From [Actinobacillus] rossii (GTDB lineage Bacteria; Pseudomonadota; Gammaproteobacteria; Enterobacterales; Pasteurellaceae), in assembly GCA_900444965.1 (NCBI GenBank), contig UFRQ01000003.1:248001-312000 (forward strand): 64,000 nt of DNA, written 5' to 3'. Shown in pieces: positions 26,446 to 36,627 of this stretch. Numbering within the stretch: position 1 is the first letter of the stretch; the number at the start of each line of letters is the position of its first letter. The position numbers and the translations under genes are program-made. The notes beneath the pieces were generated by a model. The model was given only the letters and a program-made list of their open reading frames with translations, ran no database searches and was not told where the DNA came from.

Positions 26446-28376
26446 TATTCAATATCCCCAAATGTGAATTCATCATCTGAAAGCAAGCTAGAAGCTGGTG
26501 CTTTTACTATTTCAGGTTGTGTTTTCTCGATTACATTAGTCGGTATTACTACATCACTTTTTGCATGGACTTTCTGGCGTTGTGCTTGTCGGCGAGCTTT
26601 CTTCGTTCTATGAGCGGATTGCTCAACCATTTCACGCATTTCGGTTAAAGCATCATTAATTTGTTGTGAATGAATCAATTTTTCATCTTTGTCTTTCAGG
26701 AATTGACGAACTTGTTTATATTCCCAAATACTCATATCAGGCAATGATTGGTCTGCAAATGGAATAGGGAAATAACGTTTTAATCTTGGATCGTAAAACC
26801 AAATTTTGCCAATATTGCGTGGATCTCGACGAAATAAAAATTCCTTGCTTTTACCGTTTTCATCCGAATCATTAATGTACATATTGAGAGCAACATCATA
26901 GTAACGTAAGCCATCTATCGTTACGCCATTATGTTGAATCGTGCGTTTTTCACTTGGTAAAAAATCGAGTAATAATGTTTGTTCATCAACAGGCATCTGC
27001 GGATAACCACAGCCCACATGGTCTTTATCACCAAAAATACCTAAACGCCATTTTTGAACAGGCGACATTCCTAAAGCAGAGTGCGTACGTTTATGGTACA
27101 CATTCACAATGTAGTTAATTAGCCACGATTCAAATTCATCTAACGTCATTACAGCTTCGGCTTCGGATTGATAAGTATCTTTTTCTTTCGTATTAGAGAA
27201 AGTTGTACCACTCAAACCATGAACCTCTTTCATAAATGTACCAATCACACGTTCAATATGTCCGCCAAATTCAGGACGACCGACTGGGCGAAATTCCAAA
27301 GCAATACCGTGCGCTTCACAAGATTTTGATAAATCAAGTGAACGGAAATCTGCACCGTTGTCTACGTGAATTTTATTTGGATAACCAAATACAGCCCATT
27401 CACATTTGATGTTGTGGTCTAGTAATAAACGCTCTTTGGGCAAAATACTGCGAGCAATACACATTGCGACAGAAGTAACAGATGGTGCATCAAGCGAAAG
27501 ATAATAACCTGTAATCATTCGGCTATACACATCCATTGCTAACGTTAAATATGGTCTGCCAATCGGCTTGCGATACTGATTATCTACGATAATCAAATCA
27601 ACAGGTGTATGGTCGATTTGAATCACACTCAGCGGAAAATCAGCATTTGGAAAACTATTTGGTTTAGGTGTAAATTTATTCTTCGCTTTTTCTTTTTGTC
27701 CACGCTTACGTAACCTTTCTTCTTCCGAAATACGCAAAATACGCTGTCGAATTGTTCTACGACTAGGGCTATCAATGCCTTTTTGACTCGCTACACGTTG
27801 TACTTCACGAATCGTCTGCTCAATAGAAGGACGTTGCTTGTGCAGGTAAAACTCATTAATGACTAATGTAACTAATTCATCTTGTTCTTTAGTTAAACGA
27901 GAATTACCTTCAGCCCAACCACGTTTACGACTAACCAACCCTGCGATAGAGCCTAGTGAATTATAGGATTGCAACCATCGGTATAAACTGCGTTCACTTA
28001 CGCCAACTTCTTCCGCTCGAGCTCTTACCGAAGCTGGACTATGTTGCTCATAGTTAAGTAACGGTTTAATCATTTCGTATTTTTTTAACGCCTTTTCCCA
28101 ATAATCATCACTGATTGCACTTAAATCAACTGATACATCTTCACGCTCGTTGATTTTCAAATTATCTAACTGATGAATACTGGCAATCTTACTTTGGCGA
28201 GTATGAATATGTCGAATCATGACCTGAGCATCTTCATCAAGATATTCAAGTAACTCATATTGTTCGCCATCTTCACGATTTACATAAATATTACCCTTTT
28301 GAAGAATAATACGACCACGCTCTAACTTGCCATGATAACGTGGGTGAATAAATCCTTTTTCATTTGAATTAGTCAT
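26445..28376 (-). CDS. tnsB: TnsB-family DDE transposase
   Basis: A 643-residue transposase that would bind the element ends and perform 3' cleavage and strand transfer. I chose the ATG at 28376 (MTNSNEKG), overlapping tnsA by 8 bases. An N-terminal helix-turn-helix region (SVRARAEEVGVSERSLYRWL) is followed by the retroviral-integrase-like core with D255 (VIQIDHTP), D339 (HVDNGADF) and E375 (GGHIERVIG), and a C-terminal beta barrel and tail for TnsC contact. All catalytic residues are present. Similar 24-base sites near the right end are its expected binding targets. Confidence 0.94.
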   Translation of the reverse strand: MTNSNEKGFIHPRYHGKLERGRIILQKGNIYVNREDGEQYELLEYLDEDAQVMIRHIHTRQSKIASIHQLDNLKINEREDVSVDLSAISDDYWEKALKKYEMIKPLLNYEQHSPASVRARAEEVGVSERSLYRWLQSYNSLGSIAGLVSRKRGWAEGNSRLTKEQDELVTLVINEFYLHKQRPSIEQTIREVQRVASQKGIDSPSRRTIRQRILRISEEERLRKRGQKEKAKNKFTPKPNSFPNADFPLSVIQIDHTPVDLIIVDNQYRKPIGRPYLTLAMDVYSRMITGYYLSLDAPSVTSVAMCIARSILPKERLLLDHNIKCEWAVFGYPNKIHVDNGADFRSLDLSKSCEAHGIALEFRPVGRPEFGGHIERVIGTFMKEVHGLSGTTFSNTKEKDTYQSEAEAVMTLDEFESWLINYIVNVYHKRTHSALGMSPVQKWRLGIFGDKDHVGCGYPQMPVDEQTLLLDFLPSEKRTIQHNGVTIDGLRYYDVALNMYINDSDENGKSKEFLFRRDPRNIGKIWFYDPRLKRYFPIPFADQSLPDMSIWEYKQVRQFLKDKDEKLIHSQQINDALTEMREMVEQSAHRTKKARRQAQRQKVHAKSDVVIPTNVIEKTQPEIVKAPASSLLSDDEFTFGDIE

Positions 28377-29031
28377 TTGAATATCCCCAAACTTCAGTAA
28401 ATTCAGAAAGTGGCTCAAACCAATTACAAGTTAGTTGTTTGGTTGCCAACAAGTGATAGATAATTTGTAATCCTTTCGTGCGATACAAAGAACCTGTAAA
28501 GAAACGAGAAAGTAGATAATCTATTGTGGTGCCACCAAGCAATTCAACTTGAGAAAGTACCGCTTTAATATCTTCAGGATCGCACTGTAATCTCTTGTAT
28601 CGCTGTACGGTATTAATATTGAATAAAGCAAGATGACGAATTTTATCTTCATCATAAATATGAAAGATGCAATCGTTCTTCTTCGCAAATTTCATTGCCG
28701 CTTTCCATTTCTCTTTCCAATCCCGCCAATGTTCTTGCCATTTTGATTTCGGTTTCACTTCAATTAACAAGGACGGTCGCCCATCATTGAAACGAATGAG
28801 GAAATCTGGTGTGTAAGGATAGGTTAGCCCATTTTTTACAAACAAAATGCGAGTAGGCTGAGAAACGATTTCCTCTACCGCAGGCATATAAGTAAAATAG
28901 AGCAATAGGTCACGCTCAAGCGTAGATTCGTAAGGTACGCTAATACCTTCCTTGAAAGGAAGATAACCTGATACACTAAGGCGTGTTGGTTTAATCTTAC
29001 GAACTTGTTTAAAAATTTGTTCTGTTTTCAT
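28369..29031 (-). CDS. tnsA: TnsA-family endonuclease
   Basis: A 220-residue restriction-like endonuclease that cuts the 5' strands at the element ends, giving cut-and-paste transposition with TnsB. The core shows E39 in YESTLERDLL, D76 in YTPDFLIRF, and E91/K93 in LLIEVKPKSK, the expected catalytic set. The C-terminal winged-helix part contacts TnsC. An in-frame ATG at 29097 would add 22 residues read from the TnsB-binding sites, so I prefer 29031. It is the first gene inside the right end, as in Tn7. Having tnsA separates this element from TnsA-less Tn5053-type relatives. Confidence 0.9.
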   Translation of the reverse strand: MKTEQIFKQVRKIKPTRLSVSGYLPFKEGISVPYESTLERDLLLYFTYMPAVEEIVSQPTRILFVKNGLTYPYTPDFLIRFNDGRPSLLIEVKPKSKWQEHWRDWKEKWKAAMKFAKKNDCIFHIYDEDKIRHLALFNINTVQRYKRLQCDPEDIKAVLSQVELLGGTTIDYLLSRFFTGSLYRTKGLQIIYHLLATKQLTCNWFEPLSEFTEVWGYSND

Positions 29032-29039
29032 AGATAATT

Positions 29040-29191
29040 TGACTTTTATTAGTATCTTTTTAAAGATTTTGACAGTTATTTGTGTAAATAGTGCCATTAA
29101 ATAGTATCTTTTTAAGGTAAAAAAATAGGCTTAAGCCTTATTCTACCGTTCCATGTTTTGCCTATTATGCCACTTATTTGTAACTTTGACA
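29040..29191. repeat. Transposon right end with three TnsB-type binding sites
   Basis: Three copies of a sequence with consensus TGCCANTNANTNGTANCTTT lie at 29040-29063 (first half diverged: TGACT), 29092-29115 and 29168-29187. The outermost is followed by GACA, the transposon terminus. The palindrome AGGCTTAAGCCT (29127-29138) lies between the outer two. Spaced TnsB sites and a terminal TGT/ACA are the Tn7 pattern; assignment to TnsB is inferred from position and repetition. Confidence 0.75.
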
Positions 29192-29871
29192 GCGGCTCAA
29201 TACCTCGTCCCGGAGAAATTTCTTTAGCACATAATGGTGTGCTATTTTTAGATGAATTACCTGAATTTGAACGAAAGGTTCTAGATGCCCTACGGCAACC
29301 ATTGGAAAGTGGAGAAATTATTATTTCTCGTGCTATGGCTAAAATCCAATTTCCCGCACGCTTTCAGCTCATTGCAGCAATGAACCCAAGCCCAACAGGC
29401 AACTATCAAGGTACTCATAATCGTACTTCACCACAGCAAATTATGCGTTATCTCAATCGCCTTTCCGGTCCATTTTTAGATCGATTTGATTTATCCATTG
29501 AAGTACCATTATTACCACAAGGTACGCTACAAAATAGCGAAGATCGTGGAGAAAGTAGCGTTCAAGTGCGGTCAAAAATTCTGAAAGTTCGTGAATTGCA
29601 ATTAAGCAGACAGGGAAAAGTTAATGCTCAATTATCAAGCAAAGAAATTGAGAAATTTTGCACACTACAACTGGCAGATGCGATCTTTTTGGAAAACGCA
29701 TTGACTAAATTAGGATTGTCAGTACGTGCTTACCACCGTATTTTGAAAGTAGCACGTACTATTGCTGATCTGAATAACGAGACACAGATCAACAAAACAC
29801 ATTTAGCTGCAGCCCTAGGCTATCGAGCAATGGATCGCCTATTAATGAAACTGAATGGTGAGAATCATTAA
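29192..29871 (+). pseudogene. comM: comM (YifB-family Mg-chelatase-like AAA+ helicase), 3' fragment cut by the transposon
   Basis: The fragment encodes roughly the last 226 residues of ComM: GSIPRPGEISLAHNGVLFLD, Walker-B-type LFLDELPEF, MNPSPTGNYQGTHNR, RYLNRLSGPFLDRFDL, and the C-terminal ARTIADLNNETQINKTHLAA domain. Full ComM/YifB is about 505-510 residues, so over half, including the N-terminal Lon-like part and Walker A, is missing at the 29191 junction. An ATG at 29167 inside the transposon would give a short hybrid frame, unlikely to be functional. ComM is a branch-migration helicase that extends heteroduplex during natural transformation, so the strain should transform poorly unless another copy exists. 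Confidence 0.93.
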
Positions 29872-29879
29872 GCAAAAGA

Positions 29880-30332
29880 TTAAGGCTTAATATCACGCAA
29901 AATCGGATTTTGCATTGAAATCAGAGTTTCGGTCGATTGAATTTCATCAATCAACTGAATTTTTGTTGCTAATACTTGATGCAATTCCGCAATAGTGTGT
30001 GTCATTACTTTGATAAAAATAGAATAGTTGCCTGTTGTATAATAGGCTTCCACGACTTCATCAAAGGCTTCCAGCTGTTTTATCACTTTTTCATAGTCTT
30101 TTGCACTTTTGAGAATGATACCGATAAAGCAACAAACGTCATATCCAAGTTTACGCTCATCAATACGTACTTTTGTTCCCTCAATAATGCCTGCTTGACG
30201 CATTTTTTCTACCCGGACATGAATAGTACCTGGACTCACACCAAAATTTTTCGCCATTTCTGCATAAGGTGTACGCGCATCACGTGTTAATACGCGTAAA
30301 ATTTGCTGATCTAAACTGTCTATTGTGTACAT
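29880..30332 (-). CDS. asnC: AsnC, Lrp-family regulator of asparagine synthesis
   Basis: A 150-residue Lrp/AsnC regulator. The N-terminal winged helix (LDQQILRVLTRDARTPYAEM, then FGVSPGTIHVRVEKMRQAGI) is followed by the RAM ligand-binding domain (CCFIGIILKSAKDYEKVIKQ, EAYYTTGNYSIFIKVMT). The family member AsnC activates asnA when asparagine is low and represses itself. It is divergent from asnA across 168 AT-rich bases, the standard arrangement, and 8 bases from the comM stop. Intact. Confidence 0.95.
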   Translation of the reverse strand: MYTIDSLDQQILRVLTRDARTPYAEMAKNFGVSPGTIHVRVEKMRQAGIIEGTKVRIDERKLGYDVCCFIGIILKSAKDYEKVIKQLEAFDEVVEAYYTTGNYSIFIKVMTHTIAELHQVLATKIQLIDEIQSTETLISMQNPILRDIKP

Positions 30333-30500
30333 AAGCGCTCCATTTTAAATTTTTTTTAAAAAAATACATTATTTTTTAATGATTGTTATCATTATATCCT
30401 TTTTTTAATAAAATGTATTGAATTTTATGCTTTACCTATTGAATAATATGCAACAAGCGTTCAGTGAAACGCATTATAACGAATAATTAAGGTTTAAATC

Positions 30501-31493
30501 ATGAAAAAATCATTTATTTTACAACAACAAGAAATTAGTTTTGCGAAGAACACATTCACAGAGAAATTAGCAGAACATTTGGGCTTAGTCGAAGTGCAAG
30601 GTCCTATTTTAAGCCAAGTTGGTAACGGTATCCAAGATAACTTATCCGGTAAAGAAAAAGCGGTTCAAGTTAATGTGAAAATGATTGAAGGCGCTACTTT
30701 TGAAGTCGTTCATTCATTAGCAAAATGGAAACGCCATACATTAGCACGTTTTGGTTTCGCAGAAGGCGAAGGGTTATTTGTCCATATGAAAGCATTGCGT
30801 CCTGATGAAGACAGTCTTGATCAAACTCACTCTGTCTATGTTGATCAATGGGACTGGGAAAAAGTCATTCCTGCTGGTCGTCGTAATCTTGCTTATTTAA
30901 AAGAAACCGTGCGTTCCATTTATGCCGCAATTCGTGAAACTGAAGCCGCTGTGAGTCGGAAATTTGGTTTAGACAAATTTTTACCCGAAGATATCACCTT
31001 TGTTCATAGTGAAGATCTAGTAAAACGTTTTCCAGGAATGACAGACAAAGAACGCGAGAATGTCATCTGTAAAGAACATGGCGCCGTATTCTTAATTGGT
31101 ATCGGCGGTACATTATCAGACGGTAAACCACATGATGTACGCGCACCAGACTATGACGATTGGACGACTATCTCTGAAGGCGAGTACAAAGGCTTAAATG
31201 GTGATATTTTAGTCTGGAACCCTGTTTTAAATCGTGCTTTCGAACTGTCTTCAATGGGAATTCGCGTTGATGAAACCGCACTTCGTAAACAATTAGCCTT
31301 AACTAACGACGAAGAACGCTTAAAATTTGATTGGCATCAAGATTTAATTAATGGTCGTATGCCGCTATCAATCGGTGGTGGAATCGGTCAATCACGTTTA
31401 GCTATGTTATTATTACATAAACATCATATCGGTGAAGTACAATCTAGTGTATGGCCAAAAATCGTTATGGAAGAATACCAGAATATCTTATAA
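30501..31493 (+). CDS. asnA: Aspartate-ammonia ligase AsnA
   Basis: A 330-residue cytosolic enzyme making asparagine from aspartate, ammonia and ATP. It has the full-length family sequence: the [20 protein letters not shown] start, [22 protein letters not shown], the class-II-synthetase-like core [20 protein letters not shown], and [16 protein letters not shown] near the end. It has an AAGG-type ribosome site and one internal uptake sequence (ACCGCACTT near 31277). It is expected to be controlled by divergent AsnC. It depends on free ammonia, which is notable beside a decayed ammonium transporter. Confidence 0.97.
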   Translation: MKKSFILQQQEISFAKNTFTEKLAEHLGLVEVQGPILSQVGNGIQDNLSGKEKAVQVNVKMIEGATFEVVHSLAKWKRHTLARFGFAEGEGLFVHMKALRPDEDSLDQTHSVYVDQWDWEKVIPAGRRNLAYLKETVRSIYAAIRETEAAVSRKFGLDKFLPEDITFVHSEDLVKRFPGMTDKERENVICKEHGAVFLIGIGGTLSDGKPHDVRAPDYDDWTTISEGEYKGLNGDILVWNPVLNRAFELSSMGIRVDETALRKQLALTNDEERLKFDWHQDLINGRMPLSIGGGIGQSRLAMLLLHKHHIGEVQSSVWPKIVMEEYQNIL

Positions 31494-31608
31494 AAAATAA
31501 TGCCTATGAATAGCGATAATTTGAATTTCAACTAAAACCACTCGCTAAAGTCTGTTTCTTTAGCGGTGGATAACCGTTGAGAAGCAGGCTGTCTTTTTTC
31601 TCATTTAA

Positions 31609-32035
<427 letters not shown>

Positions 32036-32064
32036 ATTTCCTTTATTTTTACTTGGAGAAAGAA

Positions 32065-33326
32065 ATGAAAACTCGATTATTTTTAACCGCACTTTCAGCG
32101 ATCTCTTTTGGCGCAAGTGCTGATACAACAGATTAGCTTCATCCTATTTCAGAGATAAATGCAGGCGACACTACATGGGTTATGGTTGCAACCATTTTAG
32201 TCCTTTTTATGACCATTCCTGGTCTCGCACTATTTTATGGTGGTATGGTTCGTAAGAAAAATGTACTCGCGACGATGATGGCAAGCTTTGCAAGCTGTTG
32301 TTTGATCGCACTAATCTGGGTCATATTTGGTTATAGTTTTGCTTTCACGCCAAATAATGGTTTTATTGGTAGTACAGATCGCCTATTTTTACATGGACTA
32401 GATCTTTTTTCTGAAGAAGGGAAACTCACTATTTACCCTGGTGCAAGTAGCATTCCTAAGTCCGTTTTTATGTTATTTCAAATGGCCTTTGCAATTATTG
32501 CCGGTGCGATCATCACTGGTTCCTTTGCTGAGCGAATGAAATTTTCTGCATTATTAGCATTTGTCGGACTGTGGTCTGCACTCATTTACGTGCCAACCGC
32601 GCACTGGGTTTGGGGTCTTGACGGCTGGCTCGCCTCTGATGGCGTACTTGACTATGCGGGTGGTAAGTGATACACATCAACGCAGGAATTGCAGGGTTAG
32701 TTGCAGCGATTATGATTGGTAAACGCGTAGGATATGGGCGAGAAGTGATGACCCCACATAACTTAGTTCTTACTTTAGTTGGCACTGCAATGCTTTGGAT
32801 TGGATTGGCTGGTTTGGTTTCAATGCAGGTTCAGCATTAGCCGCAGATGCCAGAGCAGGGATGGCATTAGACACAACACAAGTTGCTACTGTAGCAGCCG
32901 CTTTCACATGGACAATCATTGAAGTCATTCTACGCCATAAACCATCAGCCTTAGGTTTAGCCTCAGGCGCTATTGCGGGCTTAGTCGGTATTCATTGGTA
33001 TCATTACAAGTGCAATATGCTTTGTAGCTGCAACTAAATTAAAATATTGGCTAGGTTATGATGATACTTTAGATGCATTTGGCATTCACGGTATTGGAGG
33101 AATCGTAGGTGCTATTTTGACTGGGGTATTTGTTTCAAAAGATATTTCAGGTACAGACACGACTTTATGAATCCAAATTCAAAGCGTGCTTATCACTATA
33201 GCATATAGTGCCATTGGTAGCTTTATTCTGCTCAAACTTATTGATAAAACAATAGGCTTACGTGTTGAATATGAAGATGAACGTAAAGGACTAGACTTAG
33301 TATTACATGGAGAACGTGTTGAATAA
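32065..33326 (+). pseudogene. amtB: Ammonium transporter AmtB, multiply inactivated
   Basis: Homology to AmtB runs through all frames: signal sequence MKTRLFLTALSAISFGASA, FYGGMVRKKNVLATMM, FAIIAGAIITGSFAERMKFS, HINAGIAGLVAAIMIGKR, WFGFNAGSALAADARAGMAL, FGIHGIGGIVGAILTGVFVS and the C-terminal tail. Lesions seen: TAG at 32134-32136; a one-base loss near 32669 (GGTGGTAAGTG where ACAGTG is expected); a 5-bp tandem repeat (ATTGGATTGG) near 32800; a deletion of a conserved stretch near 32990; TGA at 33168-33170. Several independent hits rule out sequencing error and show relaxed selection. A terminator follows. Confidence 0.95.
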
Positions 33327-33366
33327 GATTAAAGTGCGGTACGAATTCTCGCTATAAGTTACAAAT

Positions 33367-33403
33367 AAAATCCGCAATCAATTATGAGAGCGGATTTTGT
33401 TTT
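33367..33403 (+). terminator. Terminator after the amtB pseudogene
   Basis: AAAATCCGC (33367-33375) pairs with GCGGATTTT (33390-33398) across 14 bases, followed by GTTTT. Confidence 0.75.
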
Positions 33404-33440
33404 AATTAATCCTATTATTTACATATTAGTCGTAGAATAA

Positions 33441-33467
33441 TAAAAAGCTCGCCATTAAGCGAGCTTT
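33441..33467 (-). terminator. Terminator of the alpha ribosomal operon
   Basis: On the minus strand AAAGCTCGC-TTAATG-GCGAGCTTT is followed by TTATTATT, 20 bases after the rplQ stop. Confidence 0.85.
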
Positions 33468-33486
33468 GTTTGTATAAAATTAGTTA

Positions 33487-33897
<411 letters not shown>

Positions 33898-33912
33898 TTA
33901 ACCTAATGACCA

Positions 33913-34902
33913 CTATTCATCAGCAATACTTGCTGGTGGCCAATTATCAAGGCGCATACCTAATGACAGGCCGCGTGAAGCAAGTACGTCTTTAATTTCA
34001 GTAAGAGATTTCTTACCAAGATTAGGCGTTTTTAATAACTCAACTTCAGTACGCTGTACCAAATCACCGATATAATGAATTGTTTCTGCTTTCAAACAGT
34101 TAGCAGAACGAACTGTCAACTCTAAGTCATCAACAGGACGTAGTAAAATCGGATCAAATTCCGGTTTTTCTTCCTTAACTTCTGGTTGACGAACATCACG
34201 CAAATCAACGAATGCATCAAGCTGTTCTGCTAAAATTGTTGCAGCACGACGAATTGCTTCTTCTGGATCAATAGTGCCATTTGTTTCTAACTCGATAACT
34301 AATTTATCCAAGTCTGTACGCTGTTCAACACGCGCTGCTTCTACATTGTAAGCAATGCGATCTACTGGACTATAACAAGCATCTACTAATAGACGACCAA
34401 TTGGGCGTTCTTCATCCTGTGCATGTGCACGAGCTGATGCTGGCACATATCCACGACCACGTTGAACACGAATACGCATATTAATTGATGCATTTTCATC
34501 TGTTAAGTGGCAAATTACATGGTTAGGATTTACGATTTCAACATCACCATCATGGGTAATATCTGCTGCAACAACAGGGCCAATTCCAGATTTGTTTAGT
34601 GTCAGAAAGACATCGTCTTTATTCTGAACTTTTACCGCTAGGCCTTTTAAGTTTAAGAGCACTTCAAGGATATCTTCTTGAACACCTTCTTTGCTGCTAT
34701 ACTCATGCAATACGCCTTCAATTTCCACTTCAGTTACAGCACAACCTGGCATTGAAGATAGAAGAATACGACGCAATGCATTTCCTAGAGTATGGCCAAA
34801 ACCACGCTCTAACGGTTCTAAGATCACTTTAGCGTGAGTTGAACTAATTTGTTCAATATCAACTAAGTGTGGCTTTAAAAATTCTGTAACAGAACCCTGC
34901 AT
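33913..34902 (-). CDS. rpoA: RNA polymerase alpha subunit
   Basis: A 329-residue subunit that nucleates RNA polymerase assembly. The N-terminal dimerisation domain begins [20 protein letters not shown] and contains [20 protein letters not shown]. The C-terminal domain ([40 protein letters not shown]) contacts UP elements and activators. Standard length, standard place between rpsD and rplQ. Confidence 0.99.
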   Translation of the reverse strand: MQGSVTEFLKPHLVDIEQISSTHAKVILEPLERGFGHTLGNALRRILLSSMPGCAVTEVEIEGVLHEYSSKEGVQEDILEVLLNLKGLAVKVQNKDDVFLTLNKSGIGPVVAADITHDGDVEIVNPNHVICHLTDENASINMRIRVQRGRGYVPASARAHAQDEERPIGRLLVDACYSPVDRIAYNVEAARVEQRTDLDKLVIELETNGTIDPEEAIRRAATILAEQLDAFVDLRDVRQPEVKEEKPEFDPILLRPVDDLELTVRSANCLKAETIHYIGDLVQRTEVELLKTPNLGKKSLTEIKDVLASRGLSLGMRLDNWPPASIADE

Positions 34903-34934
34903 TTTATCCTCTCTTTGCTTTTAAGCTTTAACTA

Positions 34935-35555
34935 TTATTTAGAGTAAAGCTCAACGATCAGATGTTCGTTAATGTCTGCTGATAAGTCAGAACGTTCAGG
35001 AACACGTTTGAACACACCTTCCATTTTAGCAGTATCAACTTCTAACCATGTTGGTTTTTCTTTTTGTTCTGCTAATTCCAATGATGCTTTGATACGTGCT
35101 TGTTTTTTAGATTTCTCACGAACAGCGATCACATCATCAACTGAAACTTGGAAAGATGGGATATTAACAATACGACCATTTACAACGATCGCTTTGTGAC
35201 TCACTAATTGGCGAGCTTCTGCACGAGTTGCAGCAAATCCCATACGATACACAACGTTATCTAAACGACCTTCAAGTAACACTAATAAGTTTTCACCTGT
35301 GTTACCTTTTAAACGGTTCGCTTCTTTGTAATAGTTGCGGAATTGACGTTCTAAAATACCGTAGATACGGCGAACTTTTTGTTTCTCGCGTAATTGACTA
35401 CCATAGTCTGATAAACGCGGTTTACGAGCACCGTGTTGACCGGGTGCTGTATCAATTTTACATTTAGAATCGATAGCACGCACACCTGATTTAAGAAATA
35501 AATCAGTGCCTTCACGACGGCTTAGCTTGAGTTTTGGACCCAAATATCTTGCCAT
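34935..35555 (-). CDS. rpsD: Ribosomal protein S4
   Basis: A 206-residue 30S assembly protein, with the [20 protein letters not shown] start and an S4 RNA-binding domain ([20 protein letters not shown]). In gammaproteobacteria S4 represses its own operon by binding the leader at rpsM; that leader is present here. It lies between rpsK and rpoA. Its N-terminus lacks the four-cysteine zinc motif seen in some S4 forms, as expected for this lineage. Confidence 0.98.
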   Translation of the reverse strand: MARYLGPKLKLSRREGTDLFLKSGVRAIDSKCKIDTAPGQHGARKPRLSDYGSQLREKQKVRRIYGILERQFRNYYKEANRLKGNTGENLLVLLEGRLDNVVYRMGFAATRAEARQLVSHKAIVVNGRIVNIPSFQVSVDDVIAVREKSKKQARIKASLELAEQKEKPTWLEVDTAKMEGVFKRVPERSDLSADINEHLIVELYSK

Positions 35556-35584
35556 TTTCTTTCTCCAATAATCCTAACGTCTGA

Positions 35585-35980
<396 letters not shown>

Positions 35981-35989
35981 TTACCCCGA

Positions 35990-36346
35990 CTATTTTTTGA
36001 TCGGCTTACGAGGACCCTTACGGGTACGCGCATTAGTTTTAGTACGTTGACCACGTACCGGTAAACTACGACGGTGGCGTAAACCACGGTAACAACCAAG
36101 GTCTAAAAGACGCTTAATGTTAAGTGTTACTTCACGACGTAAATCACCTTCAACGGTAAATTTACCAACTTCGTCACGCAGTTTTTCAATCTGCTCTTCA
36201 GACAATTCGCTGATCTTAACGTTTTCTGCAATACCTGTCGCTGCACAAATAGATTGAGCACGGGTTTTGCCGATACCATAAATTGCTGTTAAAGCGATTA
36301 CAGTATGTTTATGATCAGGAATGTTAATGCCTGCAATACGGGCCAC
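35990..36346 (-). CDS. rpsM: Ribosomal protein S13
   Basis: A 118-residue 30S head protein, first gene of the alpha operon. It starts with GTG (GTG GCC CGT), as in E. coli, within the S4-controlled leader. The [20 protein letters not shown] start, [15 protein letters not shown] and the basic tail [17 protein letters not shown] are typical. Confidence 0.98.
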   Translation of the reverse strand: MARIAGINIPDHKHTVIALTAIYGIGKTRAQSICAATGIAENVKISELSEEQIEKLRDEVGKFTVEGDLRREVTLNIKRLLDLGCYRGLRHRRSLPVRGQRTKTNARTRKGPRKPIKK

Positions 36347-36420
36347 TATGCACTCCTATTGTTAATTAATTTGACATACTGATCTTGAAAAGCCCGTTTT
36401 CAGGATACTCAAACAGTATG
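36318..36420 (-). promoter_or_regulatory. Alpha-operon ribosome-binding-site leader (S4 repressor target)
   Basis: On the minus strand the leader reads TTTGAGTATCCTGAAAACGG, then GCTTTTCA, and ends in AGGAGTGCATAGTGGCCCGT over the rpsM start. It matches the E. coli alpha leader that folds into a nested pseudoknot bound by S4. Recognition is from memory of that sequence; an Rfam Alpha_RBS search would settle it. Confidence 0.85.
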
Positions 36421-36469
36421 CCAAGGATGTAAATGAGCTGAGCATTATATATGCTCAGCTTGTTCTTGG
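36421..36469 (-). other. Hairpin between rpmJ and the alpha leader
   Basis: AGCTGAGCAT (36436-36445) pairs perfectly with ATGCTCAGCT (36451-36460), enclosed by an outer CCAAG/CTTGG pair. With no T tract it is more likely an mRNA processing site between the spc and alpha transcripts than a terminator. Confidence 0.5.
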
Positions 36470-36486
36470 CAAGAAAATATTATCTA

Positions 36487-36600
36487 TTAACCTTGACGTT
36501 GTTTATGTTTAGGGTCACTGCATAATACACGCACAACACCTTCACGTTTCACAATTTTACAGTTACGACAAATTTTCTTTACGGAAGCACGAACTTTCAT
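36487..36600 (-). CDS. rpmJ: Ribosomal protein L36
   Basis: A 37-residue 50S protein. Translation of the minus strand gives [20 protein letters not shown] and ends DPKHKQRQG. The C-x2-C...C...H set shows the zinc-binding (C+) form. It lies 27 bases after secY and ends the spc operon. Confidence 0.97.
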
Positions 36601-36627
36601 TGCTTATCCCTATTATCTAAAGGACAA

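Larger units (their letters stand above)
1..29191. mobile_element. Tn7-like transposon inserted in comM (right end visible, left end outside the window)
   Basis: The right boundary is read directly. Transposon sequence ends in GACA at 29191 and comM coding sequence resumes at 29192 with GCGGC, the probable 5-bp target duplication. The module tnsA-tnsB-tnsC-tniQ-tniE-like lies just inside, with tnsA next to the end as in Tn7. Three TnsB-type sites lie at 29040-29063, 29092-29115 and 29168-29187. I found no 5' comM sequence and no matching inverted end to the left, so I infer that everything from position 1 belongs to the element. The same gene is the known integration site of Acinetobacter Tn6022/AbaR islands. 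The cargo assignment would fail if a left end were found inside the window. Confidence 0.75.

Noticed and set aside
29158..29191. Hybrid start for a shortened ComM reading from inside the transposon end
   Set aside because: The ATG lies in the transposon terminus, no ribosome site or promoter is seen, and the product would lack Walker A and the N-terminal half.
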